A stretch of 64,000 nucleotides of DNA from Halobellus sp. Atlit-31R (GCA_003665935.1 QPLR01000006.1:124001-188000), one strand, 5' to 3'. Positions 8,452-18,800 are shown, numbered from the stretch's first letter. Program-made: numbers and translations. The notes: a model not told the origin generated them from the sequence alone.

Positions 8452-8685
8452 ATGACTGACGAAACGAGTGGTCAACTGCTCGCGATACTCTGGAGTCTTC
8501 TCTTTGTTGGCTCTGTCACCAGTGGGGACGTCGCCAGCCGCCGTTACGGAGCCGAATTCCCCAGGCGGTGGGCCCGAAGAGACGGCTCACTCGTTGAGAC
8601 CTTTAGATACTGCGCGAGTGCTTTCGAGTGTCGCTGTATGCCCCGGTCAACGTTGGCTATTGGTGTCTTGGGGTGGTCATCGTGA
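8452..8685 (+). CDS. Leader ORF of truncated GLUG copy
   Basis: A 77-codon frame preceded by GGAGG (8443-8447) at 4-nt spacing. It starts MTDETSGQLLAIL and ends ...LGWSS, with its stop overlapping the GTG of the next frame as GTGA (8682-8685). The start and end match the leader ORF at 12697-12843; the middle has about 30 extra codons. The peptide has no recognised domain. Translational coupling to the downstream surface protein is inferred from the overlap. Confidence 0.4.
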   Translation: MTDETSGQLLAILWSLLFVGSVTSGDVASRRYGAEFPRRWARRDGSLVETFRYCASAFECRCMPRSTLAIGVLGWSS

Positions 8686-8906
8686 GCTGGACTGTGCTGC
8701 AGAGAGCCGTGTTCGTTGGGGTCGTCGGGGGGGCGGCCGTGACTGGTGCGGCACCGGCCTGTAGTAACCCTAGCTACCCGGCGAACAGTTCGGGCTGGTC
8801 CGAAGTCACGAATATTTGCCACTGGGAGTGTCCTGAAAACAACGGGCCGGGTGTCTCGCCCGACTCGACCGGCGATATCAGAGTGAGCGGGACAAGCCGA
8901 CGGTGA
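8682..8906 (+). pseudogene. Truncated N-terminus of a GLUG surface protein
   Basis: From the GTG at 8682 the frame gives a secretory signal-like start (VSWTVLQRAVFVGVVGG) and then ACSNPSYPANSSGW, matching the shared N-terminal module of the three giant GLUG proteins (TCSNISYSTNSSGW and the EVTN that follows). It keeps about 75 residues, including both cysteines of the module, then hits a stop at 8904-8906. All GLUG repeats are missing. The stop overlaps the GTG start of the histidine kinase, so the surface-protein gene was cut by the rearrangement that put the kinase here. Confidence 0.75.
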
Positions 8907-10702
8907 CAGATATCACAGATCAAAAACAGCACCAGCGCGAACTTGAGCGCGAGCGATCCAAACCGTTGACCGAAAGCACCGATGAGTACACCCTTCTCAT
9001 CGTCGACGAGGATGGCGTCGTTCAGACGTGGAGCGCAGGAGCCAGGGACCGCTTCGGATACGACACCGAAGCCGCCATCGGGATGTCGATAGACCGGTTC
9101 TATCCGGAGCGCGACCGCGAAGATGAGTTGCCCGACCGGCTGCTCGGCCAGGCCCGTATCGCGAAAGAAGGTGGCCACGAAGGGTGGCTGCTCCGAGCCG
9201 ACGGGTCACGGTTCTACGCGGACATACGGTACGCACCACTGGGGACGGACGACGGCGAATTTCACGGATACGCAATGATCGTCCGAGATCAGATCGAACG
9301 CCGCCGGCAGCGACGCCGAACGGAACTGTTCGTCGAAGAGTCTGGAGACGCCATCGCGGTTCTCGACACGGACGGAGCACTCACCTGTGTCAGCAGCTCC
9401 GCCGAGCAGGTGTTCGGCTACGACCCGGAGCGTCTGGCCGGCGAGAGTTTCTTCGACTATATCCACGCAGAGAGTCGAGAGGTGCTGATGGAGGCGGTCC
9501 ACCGTTGCATCGACGACCCCAACAGCAGTATCCGGATAGAGTGTCGACTCCAGGTGGCTGATGGGGAGTGGCGAAACGTCGAAGGTCTGTGCCAGAACAC
9601 TCTGGGGGACAACGCCATCGACGGTATCTTGTTTTACTTCCGGGACGTAACCGAAATCAAAGAACGCACTCGCCGGTTTGAGGGAATCTTCAACCAGACG
9701 TTTCAGTTCACTGTGTTACTGAACACTGATGGGACGGTTCTGGAAATGAACGATGCAGCACTCGCATTCAGTGATCTCAACTCTGGCGAGATGGAAGGTG
9801 AGGCGTTCGCCGAACTCCCGTTGTGGCGCCACTCTGAGCAGAACCGAAAACGGGTGGTTGAGGCGCTGGATCGTGCCGCTCGCGGCAACTTAGTTCGGTA
9901 CGAAACCAAGGTGACGGGGGCTAAGGGAATCAGGATGATTGATCTCTCAATAAAGCCTGTGCTCAGCAGTGATGGTCGGGTTTCGCTACTCGTCTTCGAG
10001 GCCTGCGATATCACGGACCAACAACGGCGTGGACAGCATCTCGCCGTGCTGGAGCGGGTGATGCGACATAACATCCGAAACGATCTGACCAAGCTTTACG
10101 GATGGACACAGATGCTCTACGAACTGTCCGATGACGGCGAAGGAGCGGAAATTTACGCTACTGTCCGGGACATCCTCAACAAGTGGGAGGAGATGACGGA
10201 GCAGGTCCAGCAAATCAAACAACTGCTCGAAGTGCAGGTGACACAGGAAACGAAAAAATCACTTGGAGCAGCCGTGCGTGCTGCGGTCAAAGGCGTCCGT
10301 GAGTCAGATCCTGATAGTGACATCACAGTGGACATACGCGGTGTAACTGATGTGGATGTCCCGACGATTGTGGAGGAAGCCATCGAAGAACTCCTCTCGA
10401 ATGCCGTGGAAGCCAGCGATGATACACCGGTGACACTCACCTGTGACCGCTCGAGCGAAGTCTGGGTCGAACTCTCGATCCAAGACGACGGACCGGGGCT
10501 GCCGGAAGCCGAGGCAAGCGTTCTGGAGAGCGGCGAGGAGACCCCACTGAGTCACGGGCAGGGACTCGGACTGTGGCTGGTCCGGATGATTGTCACCGAG
10601 ATCGGTGGAGACGTTTCGGCTTCCGTACGAGACGACGGGACAGGTATCACCGTACGCATCCCGGTCGAGTCGCCCAGTTCCAAACTACCGGAGGGCCAGT
10701 GA
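8903..10702 (+). CDS. Multi-PAS sensor histidine kinase (N-terminus probably lost)
   Basis: A 599-residue soluble kinase. It begins with DITDQKQHQRELERER, which is normally the linker after a PAS domain, so the natural N-terminus (at least one PAS) seems to be missing. Three PAS domains follow: about 25-130 (TLLIVDEDGVVQTWSAGA), about 145-250 and about 262-370. The phosphoacceptor box VMRHNIRNDLT has His389, in the haloarchaeal 'RHNLRNDL' style. The ATPase has the N box (EAIEELLSNAVEAS, about 493-506), G1 (DDGPGLP) and G2 (GQGLGLWLV). The kinase core looks intact. The start is a GTG overlapping the stop of the truncated GLUG fragment, so expression may depend on that leader. A broken response regulator follows one base after the stop. 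Confidence 0.88.
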   Translation: MTDITDQKQHQRELERERSKPLTESTDEYTLLIVDEDGVVQTWSAGARDRFGYDTEAAIGMSIDRFYPERDREDELPDRLLGQARIAKEGGHEGWLLRADGSRFYADIRYAPLGTDDGEFHGYAMIVRDQIERRRQRRRTELFVEESGDAIAVLDTDGALTCVSSSAEQVFGYDPERLAGESFFDYIHAESREVLMEAVHRCIDDPNSSIRIECRLQVADGEWRNVEGLCQNTLGDNAIDGILFYFRDVTEIKERTRRFEGIFNQTFQFTVLLNTDGTVLEMNDAALAFSDLNSGEMEGEAFAELPLWRHSEQNRKRVVEALDRAARGNLVRYETKVTGAKGIRMIDLSIKPVLSSDGRVSLLVFEACDITDQQRRGQHLAVLERVMRHNIRNDLTKLYGWTQMLYELSDDGEGAEIYATVRDILNKWEEMTEQVQQIKQLLEVQVTQETKKSLGAAVRAAVKGVRESDPDSDITVDIRGVTDVDVPTIVEEAIEELLSNAVEASDDTPVTLTCDRSSEVWVELSIQDDGPGLPEAEASVLESGEETPLSHGQGLGLWLVRMIVTEIGGDVSASVRDDGTGITVRIPVESPSSKLPEGQ

Positions 10703-10703
10703 T

Positions 10704-10925
10704 ATGAGCGCACCAAGACTTTCCGACGCCGGTGTGCTGGTCGTCGAGGACAACAGAGACCCCGCAGATGTCTACGTGGAGTGACCTTCAGGCACCTGTC
10801 GGGTCGAGACGGCCTACGACGGAACTGAGAGACTGGAAATAGTCGACAAGACGTTCGACGTCGTCCTCCTCGACCGGACGATGCCGGGAAAATCGAGGCT
10901 GGCCGTCCTCGAAGAGGTCAGAATC
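10704..10925 (+). pseudogene. HalX-like response regulator, nonsense-broken and truncated
   Basis: The ATG at 10704 begins one base after the kinase stop. The frame reads a receiver start (VLVVEDNRDPADVYVE) and then meets an in-frame TGA at 10782-10784, where relatives have Trp. It resumes in the same frame with [17 protein letters not shown] and the phosphoacceptor region [12 protein letters not shown] (Asp intact), then ends at a TnpB fragment near 10926-10950. The second half of the receiver and any HalX output domain are gone. It was probably the kinase partner. Confidence 0.72.
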
Positions 10926-10950
10926 CGGTGCGTCGTGTGGGCGCAAGTGC

Positions 10951-11366
10951 GCGCTCGAGCGGTTGTACGAGAACGTCGCATACAAGGCCGAAATCCGCGG
11001 CATCGACGTAGAGCAAGTAGACCCGAACACACGTCACGGCGTTGTTCGCACTGTGGGTTCACCCATCCAGACAACCGCGACAACGAGGACTTCGAGTCTC
11101 TGAAACGCGGCTACGAGACCCACGCCGACTACAAAGCCGCCAAGAAGATTGGACTGCGGTATCTCCGCCGTAACCAAACAGGGGTTGGCAGAGGCGCACC
11201 CGTAGGCGTGCGCTTGCGTCGCGGGATGGTGAACGCGAACGGAGAGTATGAATCTCCTGCCGGGATTCCGGCCAGAGCGAGAGTCCACGCGAAAGCCCCT
11301 CCCTCAACGAAGCGAGGCCGTCAGACCAAGCGAAGTAGGGTGGGTAGTTTACACGGCCCAGCGTGA
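10951..11366 (+). pseudogene. C-terminal fragment of a TnpB (IS200/IS605-type), frameshifted
   Basis: One frame gives [20 protein letters not shown], and the next frame continues with [16 protein letters not shown] and then a degraded version of the region around the final RuvC residues. This is the typical C-terminal order of haloarchaeal TnpB: late RuvC strand, zinc finger, last helix. A frameshift near 11028 separates the two parts, and the second cysteine pair of the zinc finger is not intact. The N-terminal 250 or so residues are absent. It lies directly in the broken receiver gene and just left of the IS6-type element. Confidence 0.7.
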
Positions 11367-11381
11367 CGTCGAAGTGCTCCT

Positions 11382-11389
11382 CTCTGATC
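11382..11389 (+). repeat. Target-site duplication, left copy
   Basis: CTCTGATC, identical to 12086-12093, directly abutting the left end of the IS6-type element. Confidence 0.85.
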
Positions 11390-12085
11390 GGTAGTGTTTA
11401 GTTTGGAGCATCGAGCCAAGCAGCAAACGCTTGGAGCCAATTTTCGGCGGTTTGGGGCTCAACGTGGCTGAAACAGTTTGAGAACGAGGAAGTTCTGCGT
11501 TTGAATTCTCGAAACATTCGTTCGATGGCATTCCGATTTCCATTTCGTTCAGTTTGAAATCGGAGACCAGCTCTGACCAACGCGGTTTGGAGGTGTTGAG
11601 CTCCATCAACCAGAAACACAGCAGATTCGACATCGTGTTTCTGGCGGAGTTCTCGCAGAAAAATCTCAGTTAATGCGGCCGTTGTTGTGGAAAACAATCG
11701 CAGATGCAGCAGATCGTTTGTGTCGGGATCGGCAGCGGCGTACAGCCAGAATTGCTCGTCATTGACTCGAATCACGGTTTCGTCAAGCGCAACGTGATTC
11801 GGGCTGCGACCCTCTTGGGGCTGTAGATCGGCCTTTTGCACCCAATCGTGGATTGCTTTGCGAGATCGCTCGACACCCAATTCTTCGAGGATTGAGACGG
11901 TATTCGACAGCGAGAGACCCGCTAACTGGAGTTGAATACCGAGCTTCATCGCGCTCTCGGGTGTCCGCTGTCGCTCCACAAAACCCAAATCAATCCAGTC
12001 TGTACATCCGTTGAGGCGGGCGATTTCTGGCATAGGCACCAAGAAATTCTCCCGCCTCACCCTTCATTGTTAACTAAACACGACC
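11390..12085 (-). mobile_element. Complete IS6-family insertion sequence
   Basis: A 696-bp element with terminal inverted repeats of 14 bp and one mismatch (GGTAGTGTTTAGTT at the left; GGTCGTGTTTAGTT on the complement of the right end) and a perfect 8-bp duplication CTCTGATC on both sides. IS6-family elements duplicate 8 bp, so the structure fits. One full-length transposase gene fills it. Clean ends suggest a recent insertion, later than the TnpB and receiver decay around it. Confidence 0.88.
11398..12060 (-). CDS. IS6-family transposase
   Basis: A 220-residue DDE transposase. The N-terminal part has the helix-turn-helix region (SLSNTVSILEELGVERSRKAIHDWVQK). The catalytic residues are visible as D93 (VALDET), D152 (FLVDGAQ) and E180 (NAIERMFREFKRR), with the family's usual 'AIERMF..FK.R' block. 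Length is normal for short haloarchaeal IS6 members. The start is either the GTG at 12060 or the ATG at 12033; the latter gives MPEIARLNG and is equally plausible. The enzyme catalyses replicative transposition of the element that contains it. Confidence 0.9.
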   Translation of the reverse strand: MRRENFLVPMPEIARLNGCTDWIDLGFVERQRTPESAMKLGIQLQLAGLSLSNTVSILEELGVERSRKAIHDWVQKADLQPQEGRSPNHVALDETVIRVNDEQFWLYAAADPDTNDLLHLRLFSTTTAALTEIFLRELRQKHDVESAVFLVDGAQHLQTALVRAGLRFQTERNGNRNAIERMFREFKRRTSSFSNCFSHVEPQTAENWLQAFAAWLDAPN

Positions 12086-12093
12086 CTCTGATC
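12086..12093 (+). repeat. Target-site duplication, right copy
   Basis: CTCTGATC, identical to 11382-11389, directly following the right end of the IS6-type element. Confidence 0.85.
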
Positions 12094-12208
12094 CCCCCGA
12101 AAGGATTTCGGAGTCGCTTTCGAGCGCCTCCAGCGGACCGCAACCGGGCGGGAAGGGAACCGTCGGTGCTAGTCACTCACCGACGACGTTTTAGATACAT
12201 CTCATGGG

Positions 12209-12391
12209 GTGACAGTGGCCATCGACTCGGACAAATCGGTTATCTGGGCTAACAGTGCCACTGAACGACTGTCCGGTTTCGTCCGCGACGCCCTCCGGGG
12301 CCGTCAGTATGCGACTGTCGCTACCGAACAGATCCTATTCTGGCGGGTCGACGGCCCAGAACCGGCTGGCACTGAAGTACGACGACGGTGA
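12209..12391 (+). pseudogene. PAS-domain fragment
   Basis: A GTG at 12209 opens a frame reading VTVAIDSDKSVIWANSATERL, the first strand and helix of a PAS domain as in haloarchaeal sensor kinases. Similarity ends after about 38 residues and the frame closes at 12391. The kinase at 8903 lacks exactly such an N-terminal PAS, so this may be its displaced front end; that is inference. A TTTTAG element lies 15-20 nt upstream. Confidence 0.45.
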
Positions 12392-12564
12392 TAGGCCGAT
12401 GAGCGACCAACGACGGAACTCCGCCCCCTATGTTGGGGTTCCTCTGACTGTGCTGGCGGCCAGCGCTGGCGTGGATAGGTTCCTTTCGCCGTCGTCGACG
12501 AGGTAACAGCACTGATTGCCTCGGCGACATATAACGGAATCAGCAGTGGATCCACAGGCACCCC

Positions 12565-12579
12565 GACATATGTAACCCC
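12565..12579 (+). promoter_or_regulatory. GACATATGNAACC motif, copy 2
   Basis: GACATATGTAACCCC, 275 nt upstream of the GTG of the first giant GLUG gene and within the duplicated cassette. Confidence 0.5.
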
Positions 12580-12696
12580 CGAATACAGGTGGTAACGCCG
12601 GATACACGGCGGTATGAGATCTGCCACTATGCGGTACGTTCGGCTACAGTACGGACCGGCTATTCAAATAGACCCGACACACGCCTGGAGGGATCT

Positions 12697-12843
12697 ATGA
12701 CTGAGGATGCGGATAGCCAACTACTCGCGATCCTCTGTATACCCACACCCATTCAGACTTCCGGATGCTGCGTGAGTGTGTTCGGGTCCCACAGTATGGC
12801 TCGATCAATGATCGATACTGGATCCTTCGGGTGGTCAGCGTGA
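12697..12843 (+). CDS. Short leader ORF coupled to the first giant GLUG gene
   Basis: A 48-codon frame with a good ribosome-binding site, GGAGG at 12687-12691, five nt before the ATG. It starts MTEDADSQLLAILC and ends GSHSMARSM..GSFGWSA. Its stop overlaps the GTG of the giant gene as GTGA (12840-12843). A related frame ends the same way before the 28226 gene (GGHSMARSM, then GAFGWCW) and before the truncated copy at 8682. Conserved ends and overlap suggest a translated leader that couples initiation of the large protein. No domain is recognised. Confidence 0.5.
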   Translation: MTEDADSQLLAILCIPTPIQTSGCCVSVFGSHSMARSMIDTGSFGWSA

Positions 12844-15800
12844 GTCGGACCGTGCTGCGAGGAACTGCCCTCGTCGGGTTGCTGTTGGTAGCGCTGAGCG
12901 CCGGGCTCGTCGGGACGGCAGCAGCGACCGACACGGCACCGACCTGTAGCAATATTAGCTACTCAACGAACAGTTCGGGCTGGTATGAAGTCACAAATGT
13001 CAGCCAATTGCAGTGTATCGAGAGCAATGGGCTGGATAAAAACTACGTCTTGACCAGTGATGAGAATCCGCCGGACTTCTTGCCGCAAATCAACGCGAGC
13101 GGAACATCCAAGTGGAACGACGATGGAAGCGGTGCGAAAGGGTTCGACCCGATTGGCGACGGAGGCACACCGTTCACCGGCTCGTTCGACGGACGGGGCC
13201 ACACGATCTCGGACCTCTATATCAATCGGGCAGGCACCTCTTCTGTCGGGCTATTTGCATACGTAGATGGTGGGTATATTAAGAACATTAGTGTCGAGAA
13301 TGCGGACATTACCGGCTCCAATGAGGTGGGCGGGCTCGTCGGGAAGAACACCGGCGGCACAGTCGCCGAATCGTACGCAGCTGGCACCGTCTCCGGTTCT
13401 AACAAGGTGGGCGGTCTCGCCGGACAGAACAACAACAAAGCCGCGATCACCACATCGCACGCAGCGGGCACCGTCTCCGGTTCTGACAGGGTGGGCGGTC
13501 TTGTCGGGTTTAATGCATTTAATAGAGCGTCAGTGACTAAATCGTACGCGACCAGTGATGTCACTGGGTCAACCCATGTGGGTGGCCTCGTCGGCGATAC
13601 CCAATTATCCAGCAGTACAAAGATCACCGCATCATACGCGACTGGTAACGTCTCTGGCGATACAGACGTGGGAGGTCTCGTTGGAACAGTAGGCGACCCC
13701 ACGGTCGATACGTCGTACGCGACTGGTGATGTCTCAGGCACCACGAACGTGGGCGGTCTCATCGGAAACTCTGAGGGCGGCGTCTCTGACAGCTACTGGG
13801 ATAAAGGTACTACAAACCAGAGTGACGCAATTGGGTCCGGAAGTGGCACGAACCTCACTGGCTTCGGGTCGACGAACGACACGTCGCTTGCGCCGGAAAT
13901 AACAGGCCTCAATGCCACGGTTCGGATGACAAACTTCGACTTCGACTCGACGTGGCGGCCGGGCGACGGCGACGACCGGTCCCCCGACCTCGCGTGGGAC
14001 TCCAGTTTTGTCGACACCGCCGAGGCGCTCGACTCACTCGTCGCTGGCGACGGTGCTGGCACTCCCTACGAAATCACCACTGTCTACGAGTTGCAGTCGA
14101 TGCGATACAACCTCAGTGCGAACTACAAACTCCTTACCGACGTTGATGCGTCAATCACTGCGAACTGGTACAACGCGAGTGGCGATCCAAAGGGATTCGA
14201 ACCGGTCGGCACTGACACAGCTGAGTTTAGAGGCTCCTTCGAGGGCGGCGGACACGCAATCTCGGACCTCTACATCGACCGCGAGAGCACGAAATACGTC
14301 GGACTGTTCGGGGTCGTACGGGGTGGTACTGTCGAGAATGTCGGTGTTGAAAACGTCGACGTCACTGGCAACTTTAGCGTGGCCGGCCTCGTTGGGAAGA
14401 GTGCTAACGGAGCGATCAGCGGTTCGTACGTGACCGGCAATCTCACCGGGTTCGACGACGTCCTGGGTGGTCTGGTCGGACGTAACCTGGGTAGCGCCAC
14501 AGTCATCCAGTCGTATGCGACCGCGGATATCAACGGCTCTGACAGTTCCGTTGCTGTCGGCGGCCTCGTCGGGGATAACCGGGCAGAGGTCACATCGTCG
14601 TATGCGACCGGCGAAGTGTCTGGCTCAAGTATCGTCGGCGGCCTCGTCGGGTGGAACTACGAGGGCTCTGTCTCTGAGTCGTATGCGATAGGCGTTGTCA
14701 ACGGCTACACCAGTGCAAATATTGGCGGTCTCGTGGGAGACAACGTCAGCGTAACAGACCCCGCCACGGTCTCCAGCAGCTACTGGAACACCGAGACGAC
14801 GACCCAGTCGTCATCAGACGGTGGCGACCCGCTCACCACGGGACAGATGACCGGTATTGACGCGCTCGACTCGGGCAATATGGACGGGTTCACCGACAGC
14901 GATTGGGACGTGCACAGCGCACGCGACTATCCCACGCTTGCGGCGAACGCACAGACGCCACCGCCGACTGCGCCGCTGTACGCCGGTGGAGACGGCACTG
15001 CCACAAGCCCGTACCAGATCGGCACGTGGGCGCACCTCGATGCAGTTCGGCAGAACCCCAATGCGAACTTCACGCTCGTCGCCGACCTGAACGCGTCGGC
15101 GGTGGGGTATGATACCGTGGCAAGCGCCTCTGCAAACGGCGACAAGGGCTTCGAGCCAATTGGGAACCAAACCGCACCCTTCACCGGCTCGTTCGACGGA
15201 AACGGATCGACGATTTCGGATCTCTACATCGACCGCGAGAATGCGAATTATGTTGGGCTGTTCGGACGAATTAATGACGGGCGTATTGAGAACGTCAGCG
15301 TTGAGAACGTCACTATCGTCGGCTCTACTTTCGTGGGCGGGCTCGTCGGGCAAAACGGCGGTACTGTCACTGCGTCGACCGCGACCGGCAACGTCTCTGG
15401 CTCCACGAATGTCGGCGGCCTCGTCGGGTCCAGCACCATTACTGTCAGCGCATCGAGCGCGACTGGTACCGTCTCTGGCTCTACGAATGTCGGCGGCCTC
15501 GTCGGCAAAAGTGACGGTACTGTCAGCGCATCGAACGCGACTGGTACCGTCTCTGGCTCCACGAATGTCGGCGGCCTCGTCGGGTCCAACACTGGTCCTG
15601 TCAGTCACTCGAACGCGACCAGCAACGTCTCCAGTACTTCCCAGTACGTGGGCGGGCTCGTCGGGTCCAACACTGGTCCTGTCAGCGCCTCGAGCGCGAC
15701 CGGCAACGTCTCCAGTACTTCCAACTACGTGGGCGGGCTCGTCGGAGCTAACTTCGGCACCACTGTCAGTGAGTCGTATGCGACCGGAGCTGTCGACGGC

Positions 15801-18800
15801 TCCAACTTCGTTGGCGGCCTCGTCGGGAACAGCATAACCATAGCCTCCGAAGCGTCGGTAACTAAATCGTACGCGACCGGCACTGTCAACGGCTCCGATA
15901 GTGTGGGTGGTCTCGTTGGAGCAAACCAAAACGGTGCCACTATCAGTGAGTCGTATGCGGTCGGGGCTGTCAACGGCAGTATCGTGGGCGGACTCGTCGG
16001 ATCCAACGCCGCCACGGTCTCCAACAGTTACTGGAACACCGAGACGACGAATCGGGAGTCGTCGGCCGGTGGCACCCCGCTCACGACAGCCGAGATGACC
16101 GGTAGTGACGCGCTCGACTCGGGCAATATGGACGCGTTCACTGACGCCTGGAACACGAACGCTAACAGCGATGATACACTCTTTTATCCCACGCTCACGG
16201 CAAACGCACAGACGCCGCCACCGAGTGAGTCGCTGTACGCCGGTGGAAGCGGAACCGACACAAGCCCGTACCAGATCGAGACGTGGGAGCAACTCGACGC
16301 AGTTCGAGAGAATCTCGGGGCGAACTTCACGCTCGTCGCCGACCTGAGCGCGTCGACGGCAGGCTACGATACTGTCGTGAACAACCGCAACAACGGCTTC
16401 ATGCCGATTGGGGACGAAAACACACACTTCACCGGGTCGTTCGACGGCAACGGCTTGACGATTTCAGACCTCTCCATCGACCGCGAGAGCAGGGACAACG
16501 TCGGGCTATTCGGTGTTTCAGAAGGCCGACTGGAGGCCGTCAGCGTTGAGAACGTCGACGTGACCGGCGGAAGCAATGTGGGTGGGCTCGTCGGGCAAAA
16601 CGACGGCGGTACGGTCACCGCGTCGTCCGCGACCGGTACCGTCTCCGGAGTTTCAGAAGTGGGCGGGCTCGTCGGGTGGGCACGCGGTGGTGGCACCGTC
16701 ACTACATCGGACGCGACCAGCAACGTCTCTGGCTCCACTATCGTTGGTGGGCTCGTTGGGCTAAACAACCTCGGCAGTAAGATCACCGACTCAAACGCGG
16801 CTGGTAGCATCTCTGGCTCTACGAGTGTTGGTGGACTCGTTGGACTCAACACCGGTAGTGTCGATCAATCGTCTGCGGCCAGTGAGGTCAACGGAAGTAA
16901 AACGCATACTGGCGGGCTCGTCGGGCAACACGACGCCGGGAATCTCGCGATAATCAAAGCATCGCACGCGACCGGCAACGTCTCTGGCTCTACGAATGTT
17001 GGCGGGCTCGTCGGGTCTAGCAATGATACTGTCAGGACATCGTATGCGACCGGCAACGTCTCTGGCTCCACGAATGTTGGCGGGCTTCTAGGAAGAAACT
17101 TCGATGCCAACATCACCACATCTTACGCGACCGGTGACGTTGACGGCTCGGAATTCGTAGGTGGACTTGTCGGGCATAATCAAAACGACGCCACTGTCAA
17201 TGAGTCGTATGCGGTCGGGGCTGTAAACGGCAGTATCGTGGGTGGACTCGTCGGACAGAACAACGCTACAGTCTCCAACAGTTACTGGAACACCGAGACG
17301 ACGAATCGGGAGTCGTCGGCCGGTGGCACCCCGCTTACGACAGCCGAGATGACCGGTAGTGACGCGCTCGATTCGAGCAATATGAACGCGTTCACTACCG
17401 CCTGGAGCACGACTGCTAACAGCGATGATACACTGTTTTACCCCACGCTCGCGGTGAACGCACAGACGCCGCCACCAAGTACACCGATGTACGCTGGTGG
17501 AGACGGCACTGCCACAAGCCCGTACCAGATCGAGACGTGGCAGCAGCTCGATGCAGTTCGAGAAAATCTCGGGGCGAACTTCACGCTCGTCGCCGACCTG
17601 AACGCGTCGACGGCAGGGTACAACACTGTGGCGAATGCCTCTGCAAACGGCGACAAGGGCTTCGAGCCGATTGGGGACATACCCTTCGAGCCCTTCACCG
17701 GATCGTTCGACGGCAACGGTTCGACGATTGCAGACTTAACGATCAGCCGCGAGAGCACGAACAACGTCGGGCTATTCGCTGGTTCTGAAGGCCAGCTCGA
17801 GAACGTCAGCCTCGAGAACGTCGACGTGACAGGCTCCAACTACGTGGGTGGGCTCGTCGCGAGGAACAGCGACGGCGGTACTGTCAGCGCGTCGTCCGTG
17901 ACTGGCAACGTCTCCGGGTCTGACGTACTTGGCGGACTCGTCGGAGAAAACCGCGGTACGGTCACTGCATCGTATGCGACCGCCAACGTCTCCGGGTCTG
18001 ACGTACTTGGCGGGCTCGTCGGAGAAAACCGCGGTACGACGACTGAGTCGTATGCGACCGGTGCTGTCACTGGCGAGAACCCCATCGCAGGCGGACTCAT
18101 TGGAAAGAACGACCGCGGTACAATCACCGATTCGTACGCAATTGGTACCGTTTCCGACTCTGGATCCGGCTTTTTGGGCGGTCTCGTCGGGCAGGCCGAC
18201 GGCGGCACGGTCTCCGACAGCTACTGGGATAAGGGGACGACGAACCAGAACGAAGCAATTGGTGTCGGAAGTGAAACGAGCCTCACCGGCTTTGGTACGG
18301 TGGGTGTCGCTGAGCCAGCTGCTGAGATGACCGGTGCAGACGCGCTCGGCGATGGCAATATGGACGCGCTCAACGAGAGCGTGTGGAACACGACTACCGA
18401 TACCCTCATCGAAAACGAGACGCTCGTCGAGCGGGTCTACCCGACACTGGTTTCGAACCCACAGACACCGCCGCCGGGGGGAATCGCACAGCCAGCTGGG
18501 TCGCTGTACGCTGGTGGAAGCGGCACTGCCACAAGCCCGTACCAGATCAACAACTGGACGCAGTTCGACGCAGTTCGAGAGAATCTCGAGGCGAACTTCA
18601 CGCTCGTCGCCGACCTGAACGCGTCGACGGCAGGGTACAACACTGTGGCGAATGCATCTGCAAACGGCGACAAGGGCTTCGAGCCGATTGGGAACCAAGC
18701 CGAACCCTTCACCGGGTCGTTCGACGGCAACGGTTCGACGATTGCAGACCTAACGATCAGCCGCGAGAGCACGGACTACGTCGGGCTATTCGGTGTTTCT

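Larger units (their letters stand above)
7719..8906 (+). repeat. Left copy of the GLUG-gene 5' cassette (interrupted)
   Basis: This stretch aligns, with divergence, to 12330-13110, the leader and start of the first giant GLUG gene. Shared landmarks are 'TTGGCACTGA' versus 'CTGGCACTGA', the motif GACATATGTAACCC, a GGAGG-preceded leader ORF beginning MT(D/E)..., and the GTGA junction into the secreted-protein start. It is interrupted by about 380 nt of unrelated DNA (7898-8280) that is absent from the right copy. It ends in the truncated GLUG start fused to the kinase gene. Confidence 0.7.
12330..12843 (+). repeat. Right copy of the GLUG-gene 5' cassette
   Basis: This stretch aligns to 7719-8685 without the 380-nt insertion. 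It carries the conserved motif at 12565, a GGAGG-led leader ORF (12697-12843), and the GTGA junction into the first giant GLUG gene. Between 12392 and 12696 I see no other gene. Confidence 0.65.
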
